Positions 34,486 through 46,901 of a DNA stretch of 64,000 nt are shown here, one piece after another. Every line of letters begins with the position of its first letter. The stretch's first letter is position 1. The notes beneath the pieces were generated by a model. That model did no database searches. It saw only the letters and a program-made list of their open reading frames with translations, and had not been told where the DNA came from. Both the position numbers and the translations under genes were made by a program. This DNA comes from Scatophagus argus (lineage: Eukaryota > Chordata > Actinopteri > Scatophagidae), in NCBI RefSeq assembly GCF_020382885.2, contig NC_058503.1, forward strand, positions 23,738,535-23,802,534. The letters are read 5' to 3'.

Positions 34486-35213
34486 GAAGGGTTCACACTC
34501 TGACACTGAAGCAAACACACATGATCACATGTGGTGTGTGTGTGGTTGCGCTCACCTTGGAAAGATGTGATGAAGGTGACGATGTTGGGGTGTTTCATCT
34601 TGGACAGCAGCGTCACTTCATTCTTGGATGCTTCCTTTTCCCTCGCTGACATCTGAGCAGTGAACACACCGCTAGTCAAACAACATCTTTAACTCATGTG
34701 GAGGTGACATCCCCAGACTCATATAAAGATGGCCGACGTGTCTGCACTTCCTCCCACCGAACAAAGTGAAGCCAAAACATCCCTGATACGAGTGCCGCCA
34801 TCTTGCTCTGGTGATGTCATTTGGAGCCAGAGTCAATCAGGTGATGACGTGTCAGCCTCTTCTTATAGCATCAAATAACCAATTAAAACCAAATTAGGAC
34901 TACCCAAGAGACCAGACTGGCTCTGTGCACCTACCAGCACCTCCCAGACTCCCTTGTGGACACAGCATCTGTCTGTTTCACAGGAAGTCACGTGACAGAG
35001 CCTGCAGGACGCCACCACACCTGGCCGAGACGCGGGCAGACAGACGGCAGGTGAGACATGTTAAAACAAACAGGTGTTGGTGCTGACGCGTACCTTCCTG
35101 AGGCTGATCTGCTTGACCACACGCCGTTTGGCTCCATCTGTTCTGTGCCGAACCAGGAAGGCCTGACCGAACGAGCCCTCTCCGATCTGACAGATCACCT
35201 CGTAGTCATCCAT
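27061..35213 (-). CDS. nek5: NIMA-related serine/threonine kinase 5
   Basis: Twenty-one exons (high to low): 35213-35094, 34652-34556, 34452-34355, 34264-34181, 33563-33493, 32833-32747, 32646-32592, 31493-31380, 31198-31112, 30729-30684, 30583-30537, 30340-30217, 29741-29674, 29237-29091, 29001-28933, 28746-28690, 28388-28302, 28217-28043, 27929-27843, 27755-27578 and 27229-27061. They give 688 residues (human 708). Kinase landmarks: GEGSFG (11-16), Lys34, HRDIK (127-131), DFG (148-150) and GTPYYLSPE. The tail has [28 protein letters not shown] and [15 protein letters not shown], which match NEK5 rather than NEK1/NEK3; adjacency to alg11 agrees. NEK5 is linked to centrosomes and ciliated cells. 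Oddities: an Ala/Pro repeat (exon 12), a Glu/Gln-rich exon 20, a repeated LLxALA motif (exons 18-19), (TG)n acceptor tracts and a 1-kb minisatellite in intron 7. The least certain boundaries are exons 11-12. Confidence 0.93.
30222..30272. repeat. nek5: 9-bp coding repeat in nek5 exon 12
   Basis: Tandem GAGCAGCAG units on the plus strand encode, on the nek5 strand, Ala-Ala-Pro repeated about four times plus imperfect units. It is a length-variable coding minisatellite in the presumably disordered linker after the kinase domain. Confidence 0.8.
31519..32535. repeat. 17-bp minisatellite with higher-order structure in nek5 intron 7
   Basis: About 60 tandem units of 17 bases (GTGTTAGCATCAGCTCA and variants: GTGTTTGCATCAGCTCG, GTGTTAGCGTCAGCTTC, GTGTTAGCATTAGCTCT). 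The variants recur in blocks; for instance the TTCG junction variant at 31551 repeats at 31687, a 136-base (8-unit) period. The plus-strand open frame across it (17-residue periodic peptide) is an artefact of 3 x 17 bases. Confidence 0.93.
33414..33475. repeat. (TG)n microsatellite next to nek5 exon 5
   Basis: A TG run with a few CG interruptions lies about 17 bases downstream of the nek5 exon 5 donor on the gene strand. A second run (33589-33650) flanks the same exon on its acceptor side. Both are simple repeats. Confidence 0.9.
34720..34896. repeat. MITE-like dispersed repeat, copy 2 (truncated)
   Basis: It begins at the same end as copies 1 and 3 (ATATAAAGATGGCCGAC) and shares GTGATGTCATTTGGAGCCAG and TATAGCATCAAATAAC with copy 1. 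It stops about midway. It lies in nek5 intron 1. Confidence 0.6.
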
Positions 35214-35509
35214 CACACCTGGAGGACGCGCAGGTGCTCAGTATGCAGTGTTGTCCCGTCCTGTCTGACCTCAGATCAGCTGACTGACTCCTGTTTCCTG
35301 TTGGAGCTCATTTTGAATCTGCTGCCTGATTGGTTTGTAAAACGTAACAAACTGTGGTCACAACCAGGCAGATGTTCGCCCTCACCATGTTTGATTTGCT
35401 GTACTTGTACATTCAGAGAGAGTCAGCATATTTTATAAACTCGTCACAAAACATCATTTAATTTTTTGTTCAATTTGCAACTAAAGCTGCCAGATAGACG
35501 TGTTAATTA

Positions 35510-35625
35510 AGACTCACTTTATTGACAGTATATATATTTTTACATACACACGCTGAATTTGTCTTCTGCATTTGACCCATCCTTAGCTGAACACACACAC
35601 ATGCAACACCCGGCAATCGTGTTGG
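35510..35625. repeat. SINE-body remnant
   Basis: The stretch contains CTGAATTTGTCTTCTGCATTTGACCCATCC followed by CACACACATGCAACAC. That layout matches the body of the fish tRNA-derived SINE at 16377 (CTCTGCATTTAACCCACCC, then CACACACA) and the remnant at 48690. The tRNA head is not recognisable. Confidence 0.4.
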
Positions 35626-36049
35626 AGTAAACAGGACGATATGTGAGCTGTAGTGGAGTCAAGTACAAGTACCTCGAAGTCGTCCCTGGCCGTACTGCAG
35701 TACACAGAACAGAGTACTCCTCCACAGCAGGCGCTGGACAGGAAACAGTTCGAGCGTGTGTGTTGTTGATCTGTTGTCCCTATAGGCTCACATACCAAAC
35801 AGTTTTCAGGGTCGAGTCCCGGCGGAAGCAGCCCGTTGCCATGGAGACACGGCAGCTTTCTCATTAGCATGCTAACATGAGTTCATTTTGGACGACAGAC
35901 TGACGTGATTTCCTGTTTTGCCGTCAGACAAAAGTCTCGGCTCACCTTTCACTGAGCTGTCCTCTTCTCAGAGGGGGAAACCGTGAAGCGAAGCGGCGAC
36001 AGCGGGTCCAAACTGGACTGGAAGACGCTGGGCGGAAGCACCACAACGT

Positions 36050-36075
36050 GTTCCGGAAGTTGTAGTCCCAACAGG
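36050..36075 (-). promoter_or_regulatory. ETS / ACTACAA promoter motif upstream of nek5
   Basis: On the minus strand GGGACTACAACTTCCGG combines an ACTACAA half-motif of the ZNF143 (SBS) type with an ETS core (TTCCGG). It lies about 840 bases upstream of the nek5 start codon, in a GC-richer stretch. Its use is inferred. Confidence 0.35.
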
Positions 36076-36185
36076 TGGTGTCGCTCCATCCGTCCGTCCT
36101 CCGGGATTAACCCAAACCAGCTCGAAGTCTGACTGAGTTTGTGATGAAAGACACACTGACTTCAGTCCACTTCACGTCTCTTCTT

Positions 36186-36880
36186 TCTCAGGAAGTTGAA
36201 ACGGACTGGACTGTCTTCTCAGCTGCTTGTGGACTTTTATCGGGCCGCAGTTGAAAGCATCCTGTGTCTCAGTGTGACTGTGTGGTATGGCAGTTGCACA
36301 GCACAGGACAGGAAGGACTTATCCCGGGTGGTGAGGACAGCACAGGGGATTGCGGGCTGCAGTCTACCAGATCTGGACCTGAGTCCAGAAGAAGGCCAGA
36401 CGCATTGCCACAGACCCCACCCACCCGGTGGGGTCAGCTTCTTCCCCAGAGCTGTTAAAGCAATAACCCCCCTGCAGTGAAACACTCACGTCCCACCCCC
36501 CTACAGGACTTCACACATGTCCCACCCCCCTACAGGACCTCACACATGCCCCACCCCCCTACAGGACTTCACACATGTCCCACCCCCCTACAGGACTTCA
36601 CACATGTCCCACCCCCCTACAGGACCTCACACATGTCCCACCCCAGCCACAGACACACACAATCACACACTCACAGAACACCACACATTGGCACTGAGTG
36701 CACTTTATTCACTTCACTTTAATTTGTATTTTAGATTTTTCTTAAGTGTGCAAATTTAATTTTCTTCTGTTATTTATTAGTGTGCTTTCAAGCCGAGAAT
36801 CTGCACAAACTTTCGTTGTGCTTGCATAATAACAATAAAGACTCATTCAGGGATAAATAAAGGAATTCTGATTCTTGAGT
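36186..36880 (+). mobile_element. 5'-truncated L2-like LINE, copy 2, with internal minisatellite
   Basis: It starts at the same base context as copy 1 (TCTCAGGAAGTTGAAACGG) and encodes ILCLSVTVWYGS and VVRTAQGIAG, then jumps to FFPRAVKAITP; an internal segment of about 100 bases present in copy 1 is missing. The 3' UTR contains a tandem array (36490-36640) and ends near AATAAAGACTCATTC. The third copy, on the minus strand, is at 52190-52450. Confidence 0.82.
36490..36645. repeat. 29-bp minisatellite within the L2-like LINE 3' UTR
   Basis: About five head-to-tail units of 29 bases (core CCCCCCTACAGGACTTCACA) with C/T and GTC/GCC variants. The LINE copy at 52190-52450 has the same sequence once, so the array expanded inside this LINE copy. 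Confidence 0.9.
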
Positions 36881-37331
36881 CTTCACAGATGCAGTACTTA
36901 AGTAACCGTACTACTGCAGTACTTATTTTATGTTGTTCTTCTGGTCGGGACAGGACGTGTGCTGGTGTGGACACGCTGAGGTGACCAGCACGCCGACTTC
37001 CCATCATCCCCCTCTGGGTACTGTTTTCATCAAGGACAACTTTCCACTGGGGTCAAATGACAGCAGGCTGATCCAGTGTCAGTTCACACACACACTCACA
37101 CACACACACTGCTGACCGGCTCGGTGTGGAGAGGCCTCTTCTCCACAGTCTCCATTGACAGAACTGCAATGCTCATATTCTGAAGACTCTTCGTGGTTGT
37201 GCCACCTTGACTGACTGTGATGAGGAGCCGCACAGGTAAAGCTGTGACGGAGGCGGAGCAAACACAGGCTGCTTGTGGGCTTAATGGAAAGACTTGACAG
37301 CGAGACGACAGCTTGTGTTTTTACTGTTTTG

Positions 37332-37337
37332 TTTATT
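37332..37337 (-). terminator. Candidate itm2b poly(A) signal (AATAAA)
   Basis: TTTATT on the plus strand, about 680 bases past the itm2b stop. This would give a 3' UTR of ordinary length; positional inference only. Confidence 0.35.
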
Positions 37338-38014
37338 GTGTTGGTCTGGTCTTATCTTCAGAGAGATTATATACAAATTAGTACAACAGGAAGAGTTATC
37401 TAAAAAAAGACACATTCAAAAAGAGACAGAAAAAGATTTTAACATGTCGCAATGTGAGCTTCCTCCGCTGTTCATTTCACTTCCTCATTTCTGGTTCAAA
37501 CTTAGACAAACGTATTTTAAAGCTATGCTAAGAGAAGCCCGTGTCCTCGCTCTTATTTTAAGATCATTTTCCACATGAGATGCAGTGTTGTTAAAAGCTA
37601 CAGCAGACAAAATACTGAAAACTAAATTAGCCTCCCTGGACTGATGGGTTGTTAAAAACCAGGACGAGTTGTATAAAAGTTGCCCTTTCTCTTCAAATCT
37701 TAAAAACTACATGTCCCTTGTCTAGTAAAATAAATGTTCATGCTATAACTGCAGTTGTTTTGATTAAAATAATTTACTGCTTTATACTCAGCTGACTTTT
37801 AGCTAATTATCTTACCAAAAGATTCCTAGAAAACCCCCACACAGAAAAGTGAAACAACACACGACAATCAATGAATATTCACATTTCACTTCCCTCACTC
37901 ACTCAGACTACCTGGAGGACAGAAAACAGACAGGTGACCGTTAAGAACACACATCTCACTGCACGCCAGTGATTCTCAGAGCAGCCGCCACGCCGCGGCA
38001 CGCCACGCCGTCTC

Positions 38015-40017
38015 TTAAGGCTCACAGATCAGCGTCTCCACTACAAACGTGTTCTCGAAGTGACGGATCTTGTGGCAGTTCAGCGCTTCACGCTTCTGCA
38101 TACCTGTGAGACGAACAGAGGAGAGGGCGTGACCGGACCGACCACAGCGGCGGGAAAACGTCTCCGGTCTTATTGAACGTGAGAGGAGGACTTCCTGTAC
38201 TTACCCAGGATCCTGTCTCTGCGCTGCAGCTTGTAGGTGTCTTTGCCGCGGCACAGGTTGTAGATGAAGTAGCCGAGCTGCTCGACGTGCTCCAGGCGCT
38301 CGGTCACGATCATCTCCTCGTGGACCAGGTAGGACTGGGGCAGGTAGGTGCCGGCCTGGGCAGCACAAACACACCACACGGCAAAGAAGAAGGATGAAGA
38401 GAGGAACAAACGTGACCAATGCAGACAGCTGGAGGAGCCTTCATCAGACGCTTTTAGCAAAGCAATACGTTTAAAATGACTGCTCAACCTACGCAAAAAC
38501 AAGCTTATGATGAGTTTATGTCTTTAAAGTGTCCTCCACAGCAGCCACAGTAATCAAAGCACGTGAATCATGAGCTTCATCTCTGCTGAAGCCACTCAGT
38601 CACCTTGATGTTGATGAGCAGCTCCAGGAAGTCTCTGGGAGGCATGACGATGGACGTGTTGAGCGGGATGACGTAGCACTTGTTCAGACTCAAGTCCAGG
38701 TAGGCGGTCAGCCTCTGAGACACGACACAAAGCATTGAAGCTGTGTTTTGATTGTTTTAGTACAGTTTAGCGCTTTCACGCACCGCAGTGGCTTTGTGGA
38801 AACAACAGCTCCAGTGGATCTTTCACATTAAGCGTTTTCCATCCTGTCATCGATAGGCTTTTAATATGAAAAATCAACAGGAAGTGTTGCCACTGCACGA
38901 CCGCTGCATATTACATGAGAATCAAAGTGTTTCATGTGTCATGTACATGACGTGTGCTCTCAAACAGGAAACAGCAGAGCTGTGGGCGGAGCTTCGTCTC
39001 ACCCGCTGGAAGTCGTGGACGATATCTGCCGGGTCTCCGTTGTCGAACTCGGGCACCGGGACGTTGATGAGCTCCACCTGCTCCCTCTCCAGCACCCGAA
39101 TCTTCTCCTCCAGCTGCCGCAGGTAGAACTGGTTTGGCAGCTCCACCTCCACCTACACACCAGTTCAGACAGTTCATGAACCCGTCGCACAGCCAATCAG
39201 GTCAGTCACCTGTCTGAACAGACTCTGCAGCTCGCTGGTTGCGAGAAGCTAATGCGACGGAAAGCGTTCAAACGTTAACTGCCTGTGAAAGGAAGTGACA
39301 TCACAGTGACATCATACCTCATCCTCTTCGTGGATCATGAAGTCCTCCTCGCGGTAGTTCACCCCGCAGAAGAACACCTGGTCCTCCTGCAGGAAGCACA
39401 CGTCACATGTCAGCTGCCGGACTGAACACGTCTCCAGACAAACTTTATTCAGACCCAGCCTCAGAGCAAAGCAACAACACGCTTCACACAGGAAAAACAG
39501 CAGAAGAAGAAAGCAGGGCCGATAAAACAGGCCCCGACACGTCAAAGCTGTGAGCAGTCTAATCTGCCTGGAAACACCGTCACTGTTCTCCACCCACACG
39601 TTCTGGTAGGTCATTACCTCTCCCTCTGCCCAGCCTTGTTGGGGCTGGCTGCTCACCTCCAGGACGTAGTAGCGGTATAGGTAGGCTCCTCCAACCACCA
39701 CTCCAGACAGCATGAGGGCCAGACCCAGGCACATGCACCAGCACCAGGCCCGAGACTGGTGACGAACCGGCAGAGCTGCCTCGGCATCCTGCAGGACGGA
39801 GATCACAGATCAGAGACACTTTCTGAGACAAACAGGCATTTCTTCTCTTTATCGACAACAGGAAGCTTTTTAAACAGAGAGGGGAAAGAAACGTATTGTC
39901 TTAAATCCTGCTATCAGCACGCGTATCGCATGCTAACAGGCTGAAGTGCACTTTCTGACCTCTAGAGGCACAGTGGAGACGCTGAGTTTTGTTGTTAGCA
40001 CATTAGCATTCAAGTCA

Positions 40018-40059
<42 letters not shown>

Positions 40060-43000
40060 AACTGGAGGCTTTGAGCTGAGTGGAAAGGAGGATTGTGGGT
40101 AAACAGTGAAGAAGCCGGGCCTTATCAGCAGACAAACACGAGCCGGTGGACTCTGTCCAGCTTCTCTCAGGACAAGTCTGGACTGGCCTCCCGCTGACAG
40201 AAAGTGAATCATTAACGTGAAGCTCTGCTGCTCTGTTGTTGGTCTCCTGTGACGACGATCACATCACATGCTGATGTCCAGCCAGAAGACAGACACGCTG
40301 TGTTTTTCAACACACAACAACTCTCTGAAGGTGCAGGTTTTGGTTTCTTTAGTCCACAATGAAAGGCCGCTACTCGACGACGACTAATAGTGAGATCAAT
40401 CAGTCCACGTGCTGTCAAAACCACCAATGAAGACCACCATCACGAGCCCCCGGGGCCCCTTGAACTGCTGTTCCTCTCGGCCCCAAACGGAATTTGTTAA
40501 GAAATAAACGTGATGAGAGCGGCACAATGTCACAACCCTGCAGATATAAAAACATAAGCAGATTTAAATGGTTCTTTATAGTTACTGGTATGAAATATCT
40601 GATCATAGAACCTAAATTAATTTATAGCTGCGTCACTTGATCAGTCAAGCAGAACAAACCAGCTGTATGAAGCACAGAAAACAACATTCTGCTGGTCTGG
40701 GATGGTCGCTGGTTTTCCACAACGCCACACTGCATAGCACATGGACACGGACACTTCCTGCTCTTGTTCCTGTGAGGTCAAAGCAGGAAAACACCAGAGG
40801 AAACGTGCCTCTATGGAACCAACAGTTCTGCTCTGATCACACACACTCAACAGCCCTGCAAACTCTGATATTTGTTACAGCTTGTCATCATGCTCAGCAG
40901 TCGGTACTTCCTGGTCAGATAAGACACACAGCAGCTCAGGCAACAGGAGGAAACAAAAGACTCGTAGACAACTTGTAGAGACACAAGCCAGACTCAAGTG
41001 TCGGGTCATGTTGTTTGGTGAGGAGAACGTTAGGAAAAGAGGAACCAAAGAACGGCTGTCTGATACCTCAGGAGAGCACAACACGAGAACAAAGAGGAAG
41101 TAAAGTGAAGCCTTGAGGCAGTGCTGCTCAGGGTGTCAGATGATGGAAGACTTCCTGGGCCTTCTCTCCATCAGCTGTACAGTTCAGGTCATCGCTGCCC
41201 CCAGCCCTGAAGGCAACACTACACAGAGAGCAGCAGACTGAGCATCTTCAGCTCACTCTATGGCCCTGCATTCAGCCTGTCAGGCGGGTGGTGAACCTCC
41301 AGCACCAAACACAAGTCAGCCTTTTGTTTTTGGTAAACAAACCACATTCAAATATCCACAATAACTAAGGGATAAGGGTGGGTAAAAAGCAAAGTCATTC
41401 AGCTCCCACACAGACCAGGTTCATACAGCGAAGCTGTCCGGGGTAAAGCAGCTGTCCTCCTGATAAATCCTGAGCTCCATCTCTGATAAAGGCTGAGGGT
41501 GCGGTCAACCAGGGCAAAGGTCGGCCGCAAAATAATACGGACACATAAACTCCTGCTGCTAGCAATAATGCTCACTTCTACGGCCTTAATTTAATAAACT
41601 CAATATTTGATCCTGCTGTTTTCAACACTTTGTTGTTCTGGATTACAGATAACATGACAACAGAGATGAAGATCAGCTGAGCAGCTGAAGTCGCACATCT
41701 CATCTCGCACACTTCAAAGCATTAGGCATCAAATCTTTGTACTGTTCTCACATTCAGTGTGGGTCAGAAAGGATTTGCACATGAATTCAGTTTTTAATGG
41801 AGGTTTCACACAGCGTCCCAACTGTTGCTGTGATCAGGGTTGTGTGAAGAACATCTCACAAGTGTCCGAACACAGGATCCGATTTCATATTTCATCGTGA
41901 CGCCACCAAACCTTCTCAGATGTTTCACGGCAGTACGGCTCGCGTCCTCCTCCATCTTCGCTGATAGGTCAACGGGTCAGGCTGCCGGACCTCCAGCCAA
42001 ACCACCTCACACTGATACGCTCTGAAGTGATTCAAACAGGTGGCTCCACAGAGTCAGACTGTTTCACCAACAAGAACCAACAGGCCCTCAGAGCAACAAC
42101 GTGAGGCGCACACACACACCTCAGCAGGCTGACATCACACACAGCAGGAACAGTATGTACAGAGAGGAACACACTCGGGGAACAAACTGACTATCAGTAT
42201 GTCGTCGACGGACTGATGAAGCAGCACATCCTGACCGACTGCAAGTGTTTTCTTTCTATCCGCTCGCTGACTTATTGGTTAATCAGCCGACTTGATGACT
42301 TGAGGAGTAAAATCATTTTCTTAAACATTCTGACAACTCGCGCTTACCAAAACAGATTCATTTCCTGTCGATCGACTGATCGTTTCTCGTGCAGCTGCGT
42401 CCGAACGCTGGGCCGACCAACGCTGCCCGCTTCTGTTCGCGTCCTGTCCTCGCCTCAGACGCCTCGTCTGCAGAGGACTGAGGGCTCCACTCTCACGCCA
42501 ACCGTCGGCACAAAGCCTCTTGTTTTCGGCTGTGGATGCAGCCTGCTGTGGTTTCATCTGGACTGCATTCACAGCACACACACACACTACGACAGGGATC
42601 AATGACTCTCTTTGTGTGTGTCTTTGAGATGAAGCAACCAGCCTCCACATCAAGTCGGCCACAACAAACAAACATTTTCAAACAGTCCATTAAGTTTTTG
42701 TGGCTGCACCTCGAGTGTGTGTGAGTGTGGATTAACTGGTGAGCTGAATCACAGAGGGCTGATGGGATTTTTCTGTTAGACGCCGTCTCTTCTGCGTCTC
42801 TGTTCACATGGCGAGCATGCGTGGATCAGAGAGTCCCTGCTGGCAGTCATTAATCAATTCATCATTTTGTGTAGAAATGTCAGGAAACACACAGTATGAT
42901 GGATGAACTCAACCAACAGTCCAGAAGACTTTCAGTCAGCAAGTCGTTTGTGTTGTGACTAATGAGTGACTGTCGCCCTCATTAATCTATGAACGTGTCG

Positions 43001-46000
43001 TCGACCTTCTGGTCACCTCAGTGAGGCGTTTAATGTTGCCTGGGTTTTATCCCCTTATAAATGATGTTTATTAAATTGTTCTCGTCAATGATCAGCATTC
43101 AAACGCGTGACTGTTGTGTGTCAGACAGGTGAGCATCAGGTTTAGTTTCATTCTGAAACTCCATCCTGAGTGAAGGAAGGAACCCGACACACACACACAC
43201 TTCAGCAAACATTCAGCTCCTCAGCCTCTCGCAGCTTCTCTTTAACCCACGAATCATTAATGTCTCCATGAAGCCTCTGATATCAGAGCTGAGCCTCCTT
43301 CAGCTTCTGCACCACCACAAAAACACACAGAAATCTGCTACCTGGAAACACCTGTGGAGAGCAGAACTCATACAACCTCAGACTGTATCAGTTTGTCTGA
43401 AGATTATCTTCTGGGTTAATTTCATCATTTAGTCTCTAAAATGCTAGTAAATAGGAGAAAATCAGAGATACTTCATATGTCATAAGTGACACACGTCTGC
43501 CATTTTGGTTGAAAAATGACTGAAACGATACATCAAAACTGCAGCTGATCAACAGACAAATCAACTGATCAACTAATCTCTGCAGCTTTACACATGATAA
43601 ACAGATGTTGTGGTGTGAATCGGGCTGGTCTCAGGTCAGCTCTGACTGGCTGCAGGAGGTCTGGGTCTCAGGGCTGCTGAAGGGGGGCAGCGGGCCCGCC
43701 GGTTAATCCTCCTCCTCGCTGAGTCTTAGGAGTTGGCGCCCTGCAGGAGGCCGCTGACGCTCCCCGTCTGACTGATTAAACCATAATCCTCCTCAGGCAG
43801 ACGACACAGAGCAGCAGAGGGAAAGATCTGGGCTGTAATCTGATAATGAAGGTATGTGTGTGTGTGCGTGTTCAGCTCATGCACGAAGACAGCCAAACTG
43901 CCAGGACAAAGTGAGACCCAACTCACAAGACATTTTTGTATTCATCTGCGCAGAATGAACAACAGTCCACACTGAGACGACAGTCTGGCAGTCAGAGCCA
44001 GAAGTCATTTACATTTATTTCCATGTCTGAATGAACCACCTGCAGCAAAAGGCAGCTCCAACCCGCCTACCAGAACAACACGCTGAGGTGTCTTCTTACT
44101 CCAGCAAAATGCTTGTTATGTTCTTCATCAATCAGCTGCTACCACAGCTTCCTGAAGCCCAGCATGACATCTGCAGCTCAAACACCAGACGTTCAGGCAG
44201 GAGAGCAAGCAGAGAGTCTGCACACCTGAGAAGCTGAAACGAGCTCAGTGACTCGCGGACTCGACCTGTAAAAATGAAGTTTGTGCATGGAGAAGCGAGA
44301 AACAGGAAACACATTTCAGTGCGTGAAGCCAACTGGCAGCTTGAAGTGGACGCTCGAGGAAGTCTGACCCCAGCGAGAAAACTTGTTGTTGTTTCAAGGC
44401 CTTCAGTCCCACCAAGCGTCTGCAGGACCGACCGCATCGCCATCTGACTCACTAAACGTGTGAGCATTTCACCCGTCGGGGGATGTTTGCGTTCAGATCC
44501 GCGCCTCAGAATCAGGGATCCTAACCAGGGCTGCTGGCGATTAACTGATCGATCAATTGGTCTGCGAACTCATCACAATTTCCTCAAGTCCAGTTCATTT
44601 TCTGTCAATCGATCAATCGACTAATCCACTCCAGCCTTACAAACAAACCTGCTGCTGTCTTCATTTTCTATTTCAGAAATCATTTAATGCTCAGACACAG
44701 CAAACCTTGAGCTCAAAGCTTCACCTGCGAGGAGCACATTATCAGCTTCCTTCCTGTTCGCTGCACACCCTCACCCTGCATCCGGACCTCACAAACCTTG
44801 TTCAGTTCCAGCAGCTCACAACCGCGTCAGGACTCCAACAAGAAGTCAGACTGAAGGCGTCAGTACGAAAACCCAAAGCTTCATAAACACACGTCAACGG
44901 CCTTCATGTAAACTGTCATTATTTCAGTCAGCTGACTGCCGCTGGCCAATCAGCACTTCAGCTGTTGACTGTATCCATGAGAATAAAAGTCAGACGTTAT
45001 AAAAGACTGTGTTATGGTGAACACCAAACTGTCAACGTGAGACTCATTTAATGCTGCTGATCAACGCCTGCCTGCCTGCGTGCCTGCCTACCCGTCTGCC
45101 TGCCTGCCTGCCTGCCTGCCTACCCGTCTGTCTGCACAGTGCATATACAGGTGATGTTGGTGTTGTACACAGGTTTGAAGCTGCACTGTGCACCAGTTCT
45201 GCACTTCCTCTTTGCTGTGTGTGGTTTTGATGAGGCGAGATATCAAACGAGCTGAAACTCAACACCTCAGGTGAATCCATGAGGGACTCGGTGATGATCC
45301 AGACCCAAACACAAAATGTGGTTCGTGTGAGAGGAGAAAACTGATGTTGCACTGATGCACCACCCACACCTCACGTCCCAACACCACCTGAAGGTCCACC
45401 TGCAGCGTGTTACAGTGAGACAGAACAACATGAGACAACATGTCCTCCACTGCTCCGTCTGGTCCACACAGAAGCAGGGCTGAGGATCACTCATACAAAA
45501 GCAGTACCGGTTACAGTGAACTGACCAATCAGTGAATCAGTCAGGACCACCGAGCACCTCCTGTCCTGTGTGTTGAACTGGTCTGAACTGAACTGTGACT
45601 GGACAATCCGGACTTCACTTTAATGTGATCACAGTCTATGAGTCTATAAAGATATAAAAAATGCAGAGTCGGACACATCGGGTGTGAGTTTTCCACATCT
45701 TCCAGACTCCTTCATGGTGGCGTCTTCACGCTGCAGGTGGAGTGGAAACCCCCTCCAAACAGCACGAAGAAAAAAAAAACACGATCTGCTGCGTTTGCAC
45801 CCACTTCAGTCCCCAGAAGGAAAACATTAAGCTCCGATTACCAAAATAAGAGTTCTAGAGAAAAAACACCCGCACCCCCACTGCACAGTCTGCAGCCGCA
45901 ATAACCAGACTGCAAAGACATGAAGACATCACACTCGTACAGAGAACCGCTCGGCACGCCAACAGAAGTGAGACTTCCTGTTAGACGGAGCAGCAGTTTC

Positions 46001-46901
46001 TCAGCGGGGTAAACAGAGGCGACACAAACTGCTCACACCAGTTCAAACCTGCACACACAAACCCACAAGTGCTGCTCACAACGTTTAGCGTTACACAACT
46101 CAGAAAGCCTCCAGCTCTTCTGTCCACCTGCAGTGGATCAGGTAGAGGATCACATAACGTCAGCACGAACGCGGATGATGGACATGTAGCACCTCGTCTG
46201 CTGTCTCTTCGCTGAAGATGACGCACTTCTGACAGGCAGCGACAAGAACGAGGTTTCAAACCGGTTTTGTGTAAAGTGACGAGCCACGGCAGCTCAGAGA
46301 CAGCACGAGGGAAAGTGTCTCCGTGTCTCATCGGCGGCACCTTCATTTCAGAAACAAAAATGACCTTTCTGAATGGAGGACATGTTGGCTTACCTGAAAG
46401 CGCTGGCTGTCAGCTCAAACCGAAAACTACCGACCCAGCTCGTCTGTGCCTTTTCGCTGCGACCACACAGCGCCAGGGAAAGTTTTATCAAACCAAAGTA
46501 AAAGTCTTCGGACGAAGGCGGAGAGACTGACGGAAAGCTGACGACATCGCCTCACAACTGTTTGTCAATAAAAAGTGCGGCTGACGAGGAAATCGACGTT
46601 AAGACGTTAACATGAGGAAGTGGCCAAAGTCACAAACTATACAACGTTACCAAAACACACTCGAAAAGCTGCTTTTCACTGTTTCAGCGAGCTTTCTGAA
46701 GTGTACAGCTTATTTATCGCGCCATTAGTGGACATAAACGCGTTGGCATCAACTGCGTTTTTCTCACCGAGCTCGAAGCTAACTTATCGTTAGCTCCGTT
46801 AGCCATTTTCTACTCACTTTGTCTTCGTCGGGAATAAGAGTTTCCGCGTCCTTCTTCACCTCTTTCTGTCCCAAAGCGGAGTTAAAAGACACTTTAACCA
46901 T
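38015..46901 (-). CDS. itm2b: Integral membrane protein 2B (BRI2)
   Basis: Seven exons (high to low): 46901-46818, 39788-39657, 39386-39318, 39152-39003, 38714-38604, 38355-38205 and 38103-38015, giving 261 residues (human 266). It is a type II membrane protein: the N-terminus MVKVSFNSALGQKEVKKD is cytosolic, residues about 44-67 span the membrane (WCWCMCLGLALMLSGVVVGG), and a BRICHOS domain follows. Conserved BRICHOS parts include INVPVPEF, CYVIPLNTSIVMPP (with an N-glycosylation site) and AGTYLPQSYL. Before the C-terminus, MQKR|EA is the proprotein-convertase site that releases the Bri23 peptide; here the peptide is 24 residues, ending VVETLICEP. In mammals ITM2B limits APP processing. The first intron (about 7 kb) is the longest in the window and shows no gene inside. 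The start ATG gives the invariant MVKV beginning. ITM2A/ITM2C are less likely because of the N-terminus and the QKREA site. Confidence 0.96.
40016..40058. repeat. (TG)n(GA)n microsatellite in itm2b intron 1
   Basis: A TG run followed by short GA repeats. No other structure is associated with it. Confidence 0.85.
45064..45134. repeat. (GCCT)n tetranucleotide repeat with duplicated block
   Basis: Tandem GCCT units interrupted twice by CTACCCGTCTG, so the tract is itself a partial duplication. It lies in itm2b intron 1. Confidence 0.85.

Larger units (their letters stand above)
35214..38014. other. nek5 upstream / itm2b downstream interval
   Basis: The interval contains a SINE-body remnant (35510-35620), the probable nek5 promoter (about 36000-36160) and the L2-like LINE copy 2 with its minisatellite (36186-36880). 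The 3' UTR of itm2b follows (about 37.33-38.01 kb). No other gene is seen. Confidence 0.55.

Noticed and set aside
36490-36645. CRISPR-like 29-base repeats
   Set aside because: The units are directly adjacent with no spacers, and they derive from a LINE 3' UTR.
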